Counted from the first letter of the stretch, positions 40,825 to 49,742 are shown. The stretch is 64,000 nucleotides of DNA from Thermoleophilaceae bacterium (GCA_030447905.1 JAUJNZ010000008.1:93333-157332); one strand, 5' to 3'. Numbers and translations: made by a program. The notes: a model not told the origin generated them from the letters alone.

Positions 40825-41748
40825 CTACGCGGGGCTCGGCGACCCGGACCGCGCGTCTGCGCTCGCCGACGTCTTCATGGCCTCACCCGCCCGGACGGGC
40901 GCCGGCATCAGCCCGGCAGCCACCAGCACGAGCACGAACGCGGTCACGCGCGCGATCACCACGAGAGCGTCCTTCCCGAGCGGATCCCCGAAGACGACCA
41001 CGCCGGCCAGGATCGCCGACAGGTTCGCCGCGACGGAGGTTACGGCAATGACCGCCACCCCCTCACCGACCTGCAGGCTTCTCGCGGATGCGAAGAACGC
41101 GCCGATGCCGGCGAGCACGATCAGGACCGACCAGGCGCTCAGGAGACCCACGAGGCCGCTGTCGAGGTCTCCGCTCAACGCCTTGACCGCCACGTCCGAG
41201 ATCCCGAAACCCATGCCTGCGGCCGCCCCCAGCAGCACGCCGCGCTGCGCACGAAGCCGGGGCACCCGGTGCGAGAAGACGAACAACAGGCCGAGCGCGA
41301 GCGCGCCGCCCTCGAAGACGATCATGCCCACGATCGAGTAATCGGAGTGGCTGTCGTCGCGCGTCCCGGTCACGGCGAGGAGAGCGAGCGAGACCGCGAC
41401 GAGAACCACTCCGAACCACTGTCGTCGACCGAGGTCGAACCCGAAGAAGCGTTCAGCGAGCACGGCCAGGAGGACAAAGCCGCCGGATAGGACGGCCTGA
41501 GCGAGCGACAGCGGCAGGAGGGCAAGCGCGGCGACGTGGGCGGCGAACGCGACCGCTGCGACTGCCCAGCCGATCGTCCACCACTTCGAGCGGAAGAGGT
41601 CGATGGCGCTGCGCAGTGGCTTGCGGATGTCGACGTCCGGGGCGGCCACGGCGCCGCGGTGCTTGTACAGAAAGCTGAGATTGGTCCCGAAGGCGGACAC
41701 GACCGCGCACGCGAGGCCAGCGGTGAAGGCCACCGTCAACTCGCTCAC
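40825..41748 (-). CDS. DMT/EamA-type membrane transporter
   Basis: A 307-residue protein with about nine or ten membrane helices in two repeated halves, as in drug/metabolite transporters. Visible segments are FTAGLACAVVSAFGTNLSFL, LPLSLAQAVLSGGFVLLAVL, FGVVLVAVSLALLAVTGT and VAVIAVTSVAANLSAILAG. The substrate cannot be inferred. The upstream region at 41830-41890 holds two short palindromes that could be operators. Confidence 0.8.
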   Translation of the reverse strand: MSELTVAFTAGLACAVVSAFGTNLSFLYKHRGAVAAPDVDIRKPLRSAIDLFRSKWWTIGWAVAAVAFAAHVAALALLPLSLAQAVLSGGFVLLAVLAERFFGFDLGRRQWFGVVLVAVSLALLAVTGTRDDSHSDYSIVGMIVFEGGALALGLLFVFSHRVPRLRAQRGVLLGAAAGMGFGISDVAVKALSGDLDSGLVGLLSAWSVLIVLAGIGAFFASARSLQVGEGVAVIAVTSVAANLSAILAGVVVFGDPLGKDALVVIARVTAFVLVLVAAGLMPAPVRAGEAMKTSASADARSGSPSPA

Positions 41749-42443
41749 CGCCCTCGCAGACTGCGGCGCGTTCGGCTCGAAGCCCGGAAAATGCCTGTCC
41801 GGTCGACCATCGCTTTGGTCCTCTCCCCTCGTTCGTCCGTACGGCGGACGGCGCGTGAGGCCGCCGACGTTACGTTACACGGCGTAAAGAGCACCCGCGA
41901 GCCGGCTGCAGCACCGTGCGCGCTGAGGACACGGCGAGGGGTCGCAGCGCAGCCAGAGGAGCTCTTATCCAGGCACGTCGATGGCTACGCCCGCAGCCAG
42001 GTCGTTGCGGTAGTGAGCAGCCGCGGCACCGCCATGTCGCCGAACTCGCTAGCGGTCCTCGACGCACGAGCGGCCGGTCCTCGGCTGTGGGTCCGCCCTA
42101 AGGCGTCGGTCGCACATGGCGCAGGTGGACGACTGATACGCCGAGGAAGTCGCCCTGGGGCCGCACGTGGCGCGCCGCGCCTCGTGCACATCTGAAGGCT
42201 GGCCGCTCGGTCGAAGCCGGTAAGTCCGCCTCCGAACGCCCGATCCGGTTTGCAGCCGCGACCGGTGATGTGGAGGACGCCCCAGCGCTCGACTAGCTCC
42301 CCGAGCCTCTCGAGAATGTCCGAGGTCATCGCTGGTGACCAAAGAGATTTCGAGCGGCTCGGCGCGCTTTTCGGTCTCCGAAAGACCCCTCGCCACAAGG
42401 AAGCTTCGAGGCCCAAGCGAGCTTCGACTCCGCTGGTCCTGCC
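41749..42443. other. 695-bp stretch without a recognised gene
   Basis: Open frames of 100-220 codons run on both strands, but none shows a known motif. One minus-strand segment near 42190-42330 reads MTSDILERLGELVERWGVLH, which could be a small decayed gene. Two palindromes (GTCCGtacggCGGAC at 41835-41849, TTACacggcGTAA at 41875-41887) lie upstream of the transporter gene. Otherwise I see nothing. Confidence 0.4.
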
Positions 42444-42641
42444 ATGATCCTCGTGCAACGCCTAGCTGGACTCGACATCCCGACGACTGCCGATGAGGCC
42501 TGCCGACCCGGCCACGTCGCCTTGCTCGTCTACGACATGCAGCAGGGCATCCTGCAGCACGTCCGCGACCGCGATCGCTGGTTCCTCGTGTCCAAGGAGG
42601 TGATCGCCGCCGCCCGTGACAGAGGGGTGCCCGTCCATCAT
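42444..42641 (+). pseudogene. N-terminal fragment of an isochorismatase-family hydrolase
   Basis: From ATG 42444 the frame reads GHVALLVYDMQQGILQHV, with the isochorismatase D-x-Q of strand 1, and VIAAARDRGVPVHHPAPG, then loses similarity where the end of the convergent hydrolase gene begins. About 65 of the usual 180-200 residues remain; the Lys and catalytic Cys parts are missing. It cannot be an active cysteine hydrolase. The break looks like a rearrangement junction. Confidence 0.6.
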
Positions 42642-43549
42642 CCCGCCCCGGGGCCCGCGAGCAGCCGCTCCCGGAGGTCCTCGGTCCGAATGTCGGCCGC
42701 CTTGGAGTCGCCGACCAGCTGCCCGACCGCTCGCGCGACCCTGCGCGACTCGTCGAGGTGCGGGAAGTGGCCGGCCTGCGGGAGGATTTCGAGGCGGCTT
42801 CCGGGCATGGCGGCGTGAGCGTCGCGCCCGTGCTCGGCCGGGATCACCGGATCGCGCTCACCCCAGATGATCAGGCTCGGCACCTCCCGGGCGAGGTAGA
42901 GGCGGTCGCGGGCGCTCACTCGCTGGCCGATTGGGTCGATCACCGCACGCAGGGTGTGTAGGAAGGCAAGCCGCGAGCGGGAGTTGCCGAGCGACGCGTA
43001 ACCCCGGGCGATCTCGCCGAGGTCCGCGGAAGGTCGCAGGCCGATCCGGGCTAGAAACGCGCCGACGGCCGCGCCAGCATCGAGCACCTTGGGCGCGGCG
43101 ATCAGAGGCAGGACGAGCTCCGAGCCCGGCACCGAGGCCGCGCGCAGGAGCGGGTGGACCTCGCGGCCGAGCCCCCCGCTCGAGATCAGGGCCAGGCGCT
43201 CGCAGCGCTCGGGGAACTGATAGGCGAACTGCATCGCCACCCCGCCGCCGAGCGAGTGGCCGACGACGGTCGCGCGCTCGTGGCCGAGCGCCAGCAGCAG
43301 GTCGCGAAGGCCTGCGGCGTAGGCGCCGAGCGAGTAGTCGCCGCGCGGCTTGGCCGAGTCGCCGTGGCCGAGCAGGTCCGGTGCGACGACGGTGTGGCGC
43401 TCGGCCAGCAACGGTAGGAGCTCACGCCAGGTGTCCGAGGTCGACGTGATTCCGTGGATGAGGGCTATCACCGGCCCGTCGCCGGCGGTGCGATAGCTCA
43501 TCCGGTGCCCGTGGAGCACGAGCTCGCATGGAGCGGTGTCGTGGGTCAA
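42638..43549 (-). CDS. alpha/beta-fold hydrolase
   Basis: Start TTG at 43549, with AGGAGG five bases upstream (the rest of the frame to 43804 is likely untranslated). 303 residues. Motifs: LIHGITSTSDTWRELLPLL (oxyanion region), VVGHSLGGGVAMQFAYQF (nucleophile Ser), IIWGERDPVIPAEH (Asp) and LPQAGHFPHLDESRRVA (His). Similar enzymes include carboxylesterases, haloperoxidase-like and meta-cleavage hydrolases; substrate unknown. Its 3' end cuts across the isochorismatase fragment. Confidence 0.85.
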   Translation of the reverse strand: MTHDTAPCELVLHGHRMSYRTAGDGPVIALIHGITSTSDTWRELLPLLAERHTVVAPDLLGHGDSAKPRGDYSLGAYAAGLRDLLLALGHERATVVGHSLGGGVAMQFAYQFPERCERLALISSGGLGREVHPLLRAASVPGSELVLPLIAAPKVLDAGAAVGAFLARIGLRPSADLGEIARGYASLGNSRSRLAFLHTLRAVIDPIGQRVSARDRLYLAREVPSLIIWGERDPVIPAEHGRDAHAAMPGSRLEILPQAGHFPHLDESRRVARAVGQLVGDSKAADIRTEDLRERLLAGPGAG

Positions 43550-43554
43550 GGTCG

Positions 43555-43560
43555 CCTCCT
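43555..43560 (-). promoter_or_regulatory. ribosome binding site deciding a TTG start
   Basis: AGGAGG on the minus strand lies five bases before the TTG at 43549 and sets the start of the alpha/beta hydrolase, where no ATG or GTG is suitable. Confidence 0.6.
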
Positions 43561-43608
43561 CGTGTGTCGCCGAAGTCGCGGTTGGCCTTCCCCTGGCAGC
43601 GCTGCTAG

Positions 43609-43720
43609 GGCGGCAGGGTGGCCTTCGAAATGGCGCGGCAGCTCGAGGCCGCGGGCGAGGAGGTCGCGCTGCTCGTACTCCTCGAGGCGCCAGCGTATCT
43701 GTTGACGTCGCATCGTGAGG
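43609..43720 (+). pseudogene. fragment of a thioesterase (NRPS/PKS type) domain
   Basis: Directly after a TAG the frame reads GGRVAFEMARQLEAAGEEV and ALLVLLEAPAYLL, the helix and strand that follow the catalytic serine in type I/II thioesterases (usual form GGxVAYEMARQLxxAGEEVALLxLLD). The GxSxG nucleophile before it and everything after are missing. About 35 residues are recognisable. Confidence 0.55.
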
Positions 43721-43874
43721 GTCTGGATGCGGCCAGCGCGGGTCGGACCAGCTGGGTGAGGTCACACGGCGGGCGGACGACGGCAAACAAAGGGGCGCTC
43801 GCATGGGCGCGCAAGCGCGGGTGGGTGGCGATGGCGGCGCGAGCCGATCCTCGCATGTGGGAGTTTACTGGCGA

Positions 43875-44165
43875 CTACTTAGGACCGTTAAGTCTGCTCG
43901 CGGGCTTCAGCGCGCGCACAAGGATCGACTCGAGGTTGATGCTGGTGACCAAGGTTAGGCCGAGTACGGCGAGCAGGGGTAGATGCCGCCCCTAGCCGTG
44001 TGTCGCCAAGCCACCACGCCGGGGTGGCGGCGCTCGCGACCGCCTTGGGTAGGCCGCCTCGGCCTCGTCCTGGCGGCCGGGGCTGGCGCGCGAGCAGGTT
44101 GCCGAGGTTGTTCCAGCCGATTGAGAGTCCCGCTTCGCCGGCCCGGCGATAGGGGCGCGTGGTCA
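43875..44165 (-). pseudogene. tetratricopeptide-repeat and membrane-helix remnant
   Basis: On the minus strand YRRAGEAGLSIGWNNLGNLL, followed after a one-base shift by GRQDEAEAAYP, is a TPR unit. A further frame reads LPLLAVLGLTLVTSINLESI, a membrane helix, and ends at the stop at 43875. The pieces are in different frames and no start is visible. I take it as the end of a decayed TPR-containing protein. Confidence 0.4.
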
Positions 44166-44283
44166 ACTGCTCTGACGACGACCTGCGCGCGGATCCGGCC
44201 GCAGAGCGCACCGATGAGTTTCGCCTGCTCGCCCGGTCTACAGGTTTGGCAGATCAACAACACCCTCAAGAGGAGGACCGGCC

Positions 44284-44691
44284 ATGAGCAGTGTCACGCT
44301 AGCCCCGACGACCCTCTCGAACATCGGCGTGGTCATGTTCGCGGTCGCAGACCAGGACGCGGCCCTCGCCTTCTACACCGAGAAGCTCGGTTTCGAGGTG
44401 CGTGGCGACACGCGCTTCGGTGAGCACGACGAGATGCGCTGGCTCGAGGTGGCCCCGCCCGGGTCGCGGGCGCGGCTGGCGCTCAATCCGCCCATGGGCG
44501 GCGAGCCCGGCGGCGGCTCCATCGGTGTGGAGACGGCGGACGTGCTGGGCGAGCACGCGCGCCTGAGCGCCATCGGCGGCATCGACCTCGATCCGGAGCC
44601 GATGCGCACGCCCGGCGCCCCGCTCCTGTTCATGCTGCGCGACCCCGACGGCAACCACGTCTTCGTCGTGGAGGAGCCGTCCGCCGCGTAG
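44284..44691 (+). CDS. glyoxalase/bleomycin-resistance (VOC) family protein
   Basis: A 135-residue protein with AGAGGAGG eight bases before the ATG. The paired beta-alpha-beta-beta-beta units of the VOC fold are visible: NIGVVMFAVADQDAALAFYT, EKLGFEVRGDTRFGEHDEMR, then PGAPLLFMLRDPDGNHVFVV. Two metal-type positions (the first-strand residue and Glu in FVVEEPS) are plausible. The substrate is unknown. Confidence 0.85.
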   Translation: MSSVTLAPTTLSNIGVVMFAVADQDAALAFYTEKLGFEVRGDTRFGEHDEMRWLEVAPPGSRARLALNPPMGGEPGGGSIGVETADVLGEHARLSAIGGIDLDPEPMRTPGAPLLFMLRDPDGNHVFVVEEPSAA

Positions 44692-44940
44692 CTCGTCCCG
44701 GGCGAAGGAAGTCGTTTCCAGCCGATGAGTGAAGCCAACGGCACGAGCTCATTCGCCCTGACTCCCCGCCGTTCCACGGCTTTCTCATAAGACGCAATCT
44801 CCTTCGCACCGTTGTCGAACCATCACCAGCGCAGCCGCGTGCACGGGCGAGTAGGGTCCTCGGGGGTACGCAAGCGCGTTTCCGTTCCGGGCCCCGAGGC
44901 CGCGGGGACTAACCGCGACTCCTTCCTCTAAGCCGTCAAC

Positions 44941-44985
44941 CGGTAGTCAGGCGAATCGCCCGGAGCCTGGGTTGCCTGACTACCG
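44941..44985. repeat. perfect 12-bp inverted repeat at the start of a glycosyltransferase gene
   Basis: CGGTAGTCAGGC (44941-44952) and GCCTGACTACCG (44974-44985) are exact reverse complements, 21 bases apart. The right arm covers the first codons if translation starts at the TTG at 44972. It could be an operator, an RNA hairpin controlling translation, or evidence that the true start is further in. Confidence 0.6.
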
Positions 44986-46243
44986 CGAGCGCAGCGATCT
45001 CAAGCGGACGCTCGTCGTGGTGCCGAGCCTGCCCCTGCCGCCGCGTGGAGGGGCCGACCTCAGGAACTGGGAGAACGTGAAGGGGCTCCTCTCCTTGGGC
45101 CGGGTGGCGGTATTCGGGCTCGCAGGCGGGAGCGAGGAGCCTCCGGCGGAACCAGGCATCGAGGTCTGGCGAAGCTCGAGGGACCCAGCGCTGGGCCGCC
45201 GTATCGGACTTGCTATCGGGTCAGCGGAGTGGCCGGAGGGCCATCCTTCGGATGCGTACTACTCGCCGGAGGTGGTCCGCGAGCTCGAGGAGATCGTCCG
45301 GACGTTCGAGCCCGACCTCGTCGTCCTCGAGGTGCTCTGCACCCACCACTACATCGACCCGCTCGCGGAAAACGGCCTGCGGGTAGCGCTTGATGCCCAC
45401 AACGTCGAGGGGCCGCTGGCCATCGATCTGGCGGCGGCGTCGGCCGGGGGGCGTGAGGCGCGCCTGCGGCGGGCGACGCTCGCCGAGCGCCTCGTGGAGA
45501 TCGAGGGCGCCGCCTTCGAGCGGGCGGACCAGGTCTGGGTCCCCAGCGAGCGCGACGCCCAGCTCACGGCGCAGCGTTACGGGACGACGGCGCCGGTCGA
45601 GGTCGTGCCCAACGCGCTCGACGTCGACTCCTACGCGGCTCCGCCCGCGGGAGACGGGGCGCGCCTTGGAGCGACCGACCCGACCGTCGTCCTTACCGCG
45701 AGGTTCGACTACCCGCCCAACGCGATCGCCGTCCGCTTCCTCGTCGAGGAAGTCCTGCCGCGGCTGTGGGAGCGCCTTCCGTCTGCGCGCCTTCAGCTCG
45801 TAGGGAGCTGCCCGACGAGGTTCGTTCGCGATGCCGCCGGGCGGGAGCCTCGGATCGAGGTCACGGGGCCCGTGCCGGAGGTGAGGCCGTTTCTCGCGCG
45901 CGCCTTTGCGGTCGCCGTGCCCCTCTTTCAAGGTGGAGGCACGCGCCTCAAGGTGCTCGAGGCATTCGCCGCCGGCACCCCGGTGGTCGCGACGAGGAAG
46001 GCGGTCGAGGGGCTCGACGTGGTGGAGGGCGCCCACTTCGTGGTCGCCGAGAGCGCCGATGAGTTCGTCGCTGGCCTCCTTGCGCTGTGGACCGACCGGG
46101 CTCGGGCTGACGAGATCGCGGCTCGGGCGCGGCGGCTCGTGCGGGAGCGGTATTCGCGGGAGGCGGTCTGCCGGTGCGTGGCCTCGGCGATTCGGAAGCT
46201 CGACGCCTCCCCGCGGGGAACACGCCCCGGCGGGCAGGCTTGA
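44972..46243 (+). CDS. glycosyltransferase family 4
   Basis: Up to 423 residues from a TTG at 44972; the start is uncertain because an inverted repeat covers it, and LKRTLVVVPSLPLPPRGGAD marks the real beginning of the fold. GT-B features: VALDAHNVEGPLAIDLAAAS, VWVPSERDAQLTAQRYGTTA, PVEVVPNALDVDSYAAPPA, GGGTRLKVLEAFAAGTPVVA and TRKAVEGLDVVEGAHFVVA. The pattern resembles sugar transferases acting after a DAHNxE motif. There is no polysaccharide operon around it. Confidence 0.85.
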   Translation: MPDYRERSDLKRTLVVVPSLPLPPRGGADLRNWENVKGLLSLGRVAVFGLAGGSEEPPAEPGIEVWRSSRDPALGRRIGLAIGSAEWPEGHPSDAYYSPEVVRELEEIVRTFEPDLVVLEVLCTHHYIDPLAENGLRVALDAHNVEGPLAIDLAAASAGGREARLRRATLAERLVEIEGAAFERADQVWVPSERDAQLTAQRYGTTAPVEVVPNALDVDSYAAPPAGDGARLGATDPTVVLTARFDYPPNAIAVRFLVEEVLPRLWERLPSARLQLVGSCPTRFVRDAAGREPRIEVTGPVPEVRPFLARAFAVAVPLFQGGGTRLKVLEAFAAGTPVVATRKAVEGLDVVEGAHFVVAESADEFVAGLLALWTDRARADEIAARARRLVRERYSREAVCRCVASAIRKLDASPRGTRPGGQA

Positions 46244-46432
46244 CCCTTCGGCTGGGCCTGAGCACGGCTTTGCCCGCCGGGCGAAAGCCCCGGCGGCTCG
46301 TCGCGCAATGGCGATGGGTAGGGCGGGCGAGCGCTGGGACGTTTGTACAAGCTGCTCCTGCAGCCTCGAGCGTCGGCCTCGCTCGTCGATGCCCTGAGCG
46401 GGGAAACGAGCGACGGCTCGCATGGGCGAACA

Positions 46433-46440
46433 GGAGGAAA
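46433..46440 (+). promoter_or_regulatory. ribosome binding site deciding a GTG start
   Basis: AGGAGGAA three bases before the GTG at 46443 is a strong Shine-Dalgarno sequence and favours this start over the ATG 21 bases upstream. It is close to the start codon but within working range for the AGGAGG core. Confidence 0.5.
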
Positions 46441-46442
46441 CC

Positions 46443-46891
46443 GTGACTCGGACTCACAACATGCGTCGTGTCCTCGTGGCGATGGGTGCCTGTGCCGCGC
46501 TCGCCGTGCCGGCGCTCGCCGAGGCCCAGCCGGGAGCCTCGAAGCAGGAGAGCATAAACGGCAAGGCAGTCGTCAGCTATCGGATCAAGGGCAACGTCGT
46601 GAGCGCCGACGCCTCGACGAAAAGCCTCGTTATGCACGTGACCCGCGCCAACCGCCATGGACGCGGGGCGTCGGAAACGAGGTGACCGTGGACCTGAGCG
46701 GTGCGCGACTGCGAGTCGCCGACGTCAACGGCGACGGTGTCCGCGACCTCGCTGATGCCGCGGCCGGAGATCGTGTCCACGCCCAGGCGGCGCGAGGCGC
46801 TCGGGGCGCGACACCGGTGGCAACTGTGCGGGCCCGCCACGTTGGCATTCATCACCCGGAGCCCGAGCATGCGCCCGAGACCGCCAGCTAG
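46443..46891 (+). pseudogene. secreted small protein, frameshifted after the mid-point
   Basis: The GTG start gives a signal peptide (MRRVLVAMGACAALAVPALA, AEAQ) and SINGKAVVSYRIKGNVVSAD, ASTKSLVMHVTRANRHGRG. There the frame is lost by a missing G in the run at about 46662-46665; in the next frame it continues GVGNEVTVDLSGARLRVADV and NGDGVRDLADAAAGDRVHAQ. The acidic NGDGVRDLAD resembles a calcium-binding loop. Repaired, it would be about 149 residues. The frameshift may be real decay or a consensus error. Confidence 0.6.
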
Positions 46892-47044
46892 ACCCGTGGG
46901 AGTTTTCGTGCCCCGCTCAGATCAGGGTCTACCAACTCCGGGTACCACGCTCAAACAAGCGCGCCGGCCAAAGCACGGCCAGACGGCTGGCAGTGTCTCT
47001 ATTCGTCCCTGTTCGATGTTCCCTAGTTTCCGGCTCTTCGCATC

Positions 47045-47479
47045 TTGACCCTCTTAGACCTCGAGCCACTCACCCTCTTCGTGGTCGCCCTCGGCGCCGC
47101 GCTTCTGATCCGCTTCATCGCCGGATCGACGTCTCGATCGAACTCTCGGCTGGTGGGGTTGGCAGTCTCTCTCTGCGTTGGGGGCGCGATAGCAGTGCTG
47201 ACGCTGCTTGTGTGCTTCGCGACCGGGGTGCCGATGACGGTGCAGGAGAAGATCGCGGCCGCGGCCCTTTTCATGGCCATGGTGGGTGGCATTCTGTTTG
47301 CGAGCGTCTACAGAAGCGGAGGAGACGGGCCATTTCCCCCCGACGACGACCCGCGCGGCTCCCCTGACGGTCCCGGTGGCGACTATGCGTATCCGTGGTG
47401 GCCTGAGTTCGAGCGCGAGCTCCGCGACTACGAGCGCGAGCGCGAGCTGTCTAGAGAACGGGAACTGACCACCGCTTAA
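47045..47479 (+). CDS. small membrane protein with charged C-terminal tail
   Basis: A TTG-started frame of 144 residues with three hydrophobic segments (PLTLFVVALGAALLIRFIAG, LVGLAVSLCVGGAIAVLTLL, IAAAALFMAMVGGILFASVY). A cytoplasmic tail follows, rich in Pro/Asp then Glu/Arg (YERERELSRERELTTA). I do not recognise the family. The strong hydrophobic pattern and good codon bias argue that it is real. Confidence 0.55.
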   Translation: MTLLDLEPLTLFVVALGAALLIRFIAGSTSRSNSRLVGLAVSLCVGGAIAVLTLLVCFATGVPMTVQEKIAAAALFMAMVGGILFASVYRSGGDGPFPPDDDPRGSPDGPGGDYAYPWWPEFERELRDYERERELSRERELTTA

Positions 47480-47844
47480 CGGTCCGGTGGCGTGGAGCCC
47501 TTCCCGATGTGGCGGGTCTCCCGGCTCGGAGTACCGCTCCTCGCCCACGCCCGGCGGTAACAGCGGACGGTTCGTCGCCCGTGACCCCGGAGCTTTGGTG
47601 GGCACCGCCAGAGCGCTCCCCACGTTCACCACCGACAGGTCGGCAAGGTCGGCGTCCAGGTTCTCCCGTCCCGGCTCGCGCGGCGGTTTCCGACAAGGCC
47701 GCCGTCCTCCAGCGCTACTGGCGGCTGGCGAGGCTCTGGGCGGTCTTCGGGGCCGTCGCGACGCTGCCCCGCTCGTCGTCTCTACCTGATGTCTTCAAGC
47801 CGACCTAGCGCTGCGGGTCCAGGCCCCTCGACTAACTTCAAGCG
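47480..47844. other. 365-bp stretch without a recognised gene
   Basis: Frames on both strands lack motifs, Shine-Dalgarno sequences and normal third-base bias. I see no hairpin, tRNA or riboswitch pattern. It may hold the promoter of the penicillin-binding protein gene that follows. Confidence 0.5.
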
Positions 47845-49593
47845 ATGAAGTCGCCAGCGCGTGGCCATGCCGGGAGCAACCGCCATAAAGCTCGTGGCCG
47901 CATCCTCGCCGGCGCCCTCCGCCAGCGTAGGCTCCCTCGTCTCCCCGTCCACGCCCTCCCGCTCGCGCTCTGCCTACTGGGACTGGGGATCGCCGCACTC
48001 ATCGTGCCCACCCGGGAAAGCGGTGCCGAGCGGACCGCCGAGGCATTCGTCGCCGCGTGGGAACGCTCGGACTACCCGGCCATGCACGCCCTGCTCACGC
48101 CCCAGAGCAGGCGGCGTTCCAGCCCAACCGCGCTCGCCCGCGCCTACGAAGGCGCCCGCGAGACTGCGACCGCGACGGCGCTCAGGGCGGGAGAGCCAGA
48201 GGGTCGGGGCGACGAGGTGGAGGTGCCGATCGCGGTCGATACTCGCATCTTCGGAAGGCTTCGCGGGCACGTCGTCCTGCCGGTGGGGAGGCTTCGCGGG
48301 CATCTCGTCTTGCCGGTGGCTGACAAAGGGGTCGTCTGGGCGCCACATCTCGTCTTCCCCGGGCTTCGAGAGGGCGAGCGGCTCCAGCGGCGCGCCGAGG
48401 CCCCACCTCGGGCGGCGATCCTCGACCGAAACGGCGAGCCCATCGTGTCCGGCCCGGTCTCCGGCCGCCGGGTGCGAGGCTTGGGCGCTCGGTCGCTCGC
48501 CGGCGCGGTCCGGAGGCCTGAGACACCCGAGCAGCGAGAAGAGAACCACCTTCGGGGACTTCCGCCAGAGAGCCCCGTCGGCGTCTCCGGGCTCGAGTCG
48601 ATGCTCGAGCGGGAGGTCGCGGGCGCACCGGGAGGGCGCCTGTTGGCGGGAAACAGGACGATCGCGGCCAGCAGACCCCGCCCCGCGCGGGCGGTCAGGA
48701 GCACGCTCGACCTGCGTCTCCAGGCGGTGGCCGACCGCGCCCTCGGTGGCCGGACGGGGGGGATCGCGGCCCTCGACGCCCAGACGGCGGAGGTCCGCGC
48801 GCTGTCTGGGCTCGCCTTCTCGGCTCCTCAGCCCCCCGGGTCGACCTTCAAGATCATCACCGCCACGTCCGCTTTAGAGGGGGGAGTGGTCGACGTCGCG
48901 ACCCCTTTCCCGGTTGAGCGAGGCACGAGCGTCGGCGGAGGGTGGATCGAGAACGCCGACGGCGAGGCCTGCGGGGGCAGGTTCATCGAGACCTTCGCCC
49001 ATTCGTGCAACTCGGTATTCGCCCCGCTCGGCGTGAGAGTCGGTGCCGAGCGGCTCGTGCGCGCGGCCGAGCGCTATGGCTTCAACCAGCGTCCGACCAT
49101 TCGGGGGGCCAAAGCCAGCACCCTGCCAAAGGGAAGGGAGCTCGGGTCGGACCGCGAGCTGGCGGCGACGGCGATCGGACAGGGGCGCATCCTCACGACG
49201 CCCCTGCAGCTCGCGTCGGTGACCCAGGCCGTGGCTATGGGAGGGAGGCGGGGGGAGCCCACCGTGGCGGCCGAAGGACGACGGGCACCACCACGCCAGA
49301 TCACGACGCCGGCCGTCGCTCGGACGCTCGCCGAGATGATGATCGCGGTGGTCGAGCGGGGAACGGGGCAGCGAGCCAGGATGGAGGGGATCCGGGTAGC
49401 GGGCAAGACCGGGACGGCGGAGCTCGGCAGCGGCGCGGAGGCATCCGAGACCGACACGGATGCATGGTTTACCGCCTATGCGCCCGCCGATCGCCCGAAG
49501 GTCGTCCTCGCGGTAATGCTCATCCGTCAGGGGCAGGGCGGTGAGACCGCCGCACCAGTGGCCCGTGAGGTGCTGGAGGCGGGGGCGCGTTGA
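47845..49593 (+). CDS. penicillin-binding protein 2-type transpeptidase with NTF2-like N-terminal domain
   Basis: A 582-residue protein with one membrane anchor (about residues 36-55), an NTF2-like MecA_N domain (about 60-170), a dimerisation region and a transpeptidase domain. Catalytic motifs: SxxK in PPGSTFKIITA near residue 332, SxN in FAHSCNSVFAP near 387 and KTG in AGKTGTAELG near 521. It cross-links peptidoglycan. The MecA_N type is common in actinobacterial class B PBPs. A 33-base tandem duplication lies in the N-terminal domain (48256-48321). Confidence 0.9.
   Translation: MKSPARGHAGSNRHKARGRILAGALRQRRLPRLPVHALPLALCLLGLGIAALIVPTRESGAERTAEAFVAAWERSDYPAMHALLTPQSRRRSSPTALARAYEGARETATATALRAGEPEGRGDEVEVPIAVDTRIFGRLRGHVVLPVGRLRGHLVLPVADKGVVWAPHLVFPGLREGERLQRRAEAPPRAAILDRNGEPIVSGPVSGRRVRGLGARSLAGAVRRPETPEQREENHLRGLPPESPVGVSGLESMLEREVAGAPGGRLLAGNRTIAASRPRPARAVRSTLDLRLQAVADRALGGRTGGIAALDAQTAEVRALSGLAFSAPQPPGSTFKIITATSALEGGVVDVATPFPVERGTSVGGGWIENADGEACGGRFIETFAHSCNSVFAPLGVRVGAERLVRAAERYGFNQRPTIRGAKASTLPKGRELGSDRELAATAIGQGRILTTPLQLASVTQAVAMGGRRGEPTVAAEGRRAPPRQITTPAVARTLAEMMIAVVERGTGQRARMEGIRVAGKTGTAELGSGAEASETDTDAWFTAYAPADRPKVVLAVMLIRQGQGGETAAPVAREVLEAGAR
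48256..48321 (+). repeat. 33-bp tandem duplication inside the penicillin-binding protein gene
   Basis: The two copies encode GRLRGHVVLPV and GRLRGHLVLPV back to back, differing at four or five bases. It lengthens a beta hairpin of the MecA_N domain by 11 residues without breaking the frame. Confidence 0.8.
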
Positions 49594-49742
49594 GCCGAGC
49601 TGAGGTACACCGGGAGGGAGCCGCGCCGCTGAGCGCTCGGGCTCGTCCTCGCGGCCTGGATCGCCATGCGCCGCTCTCGTGTGCCCTCACAGAACTCTGG
49701 GTGGTTAGGGGCCGTCGCTCAGGGCACACGTGAGGCGGCGAG

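Noticed and set aside
46244..46442. GC-rich hairpins before the secreted protein gene, considered as a c-di-GMP or c-di-AMP riboswitch
   Set aside because: The conserved loop sequences of those riboswitch classes are not present.
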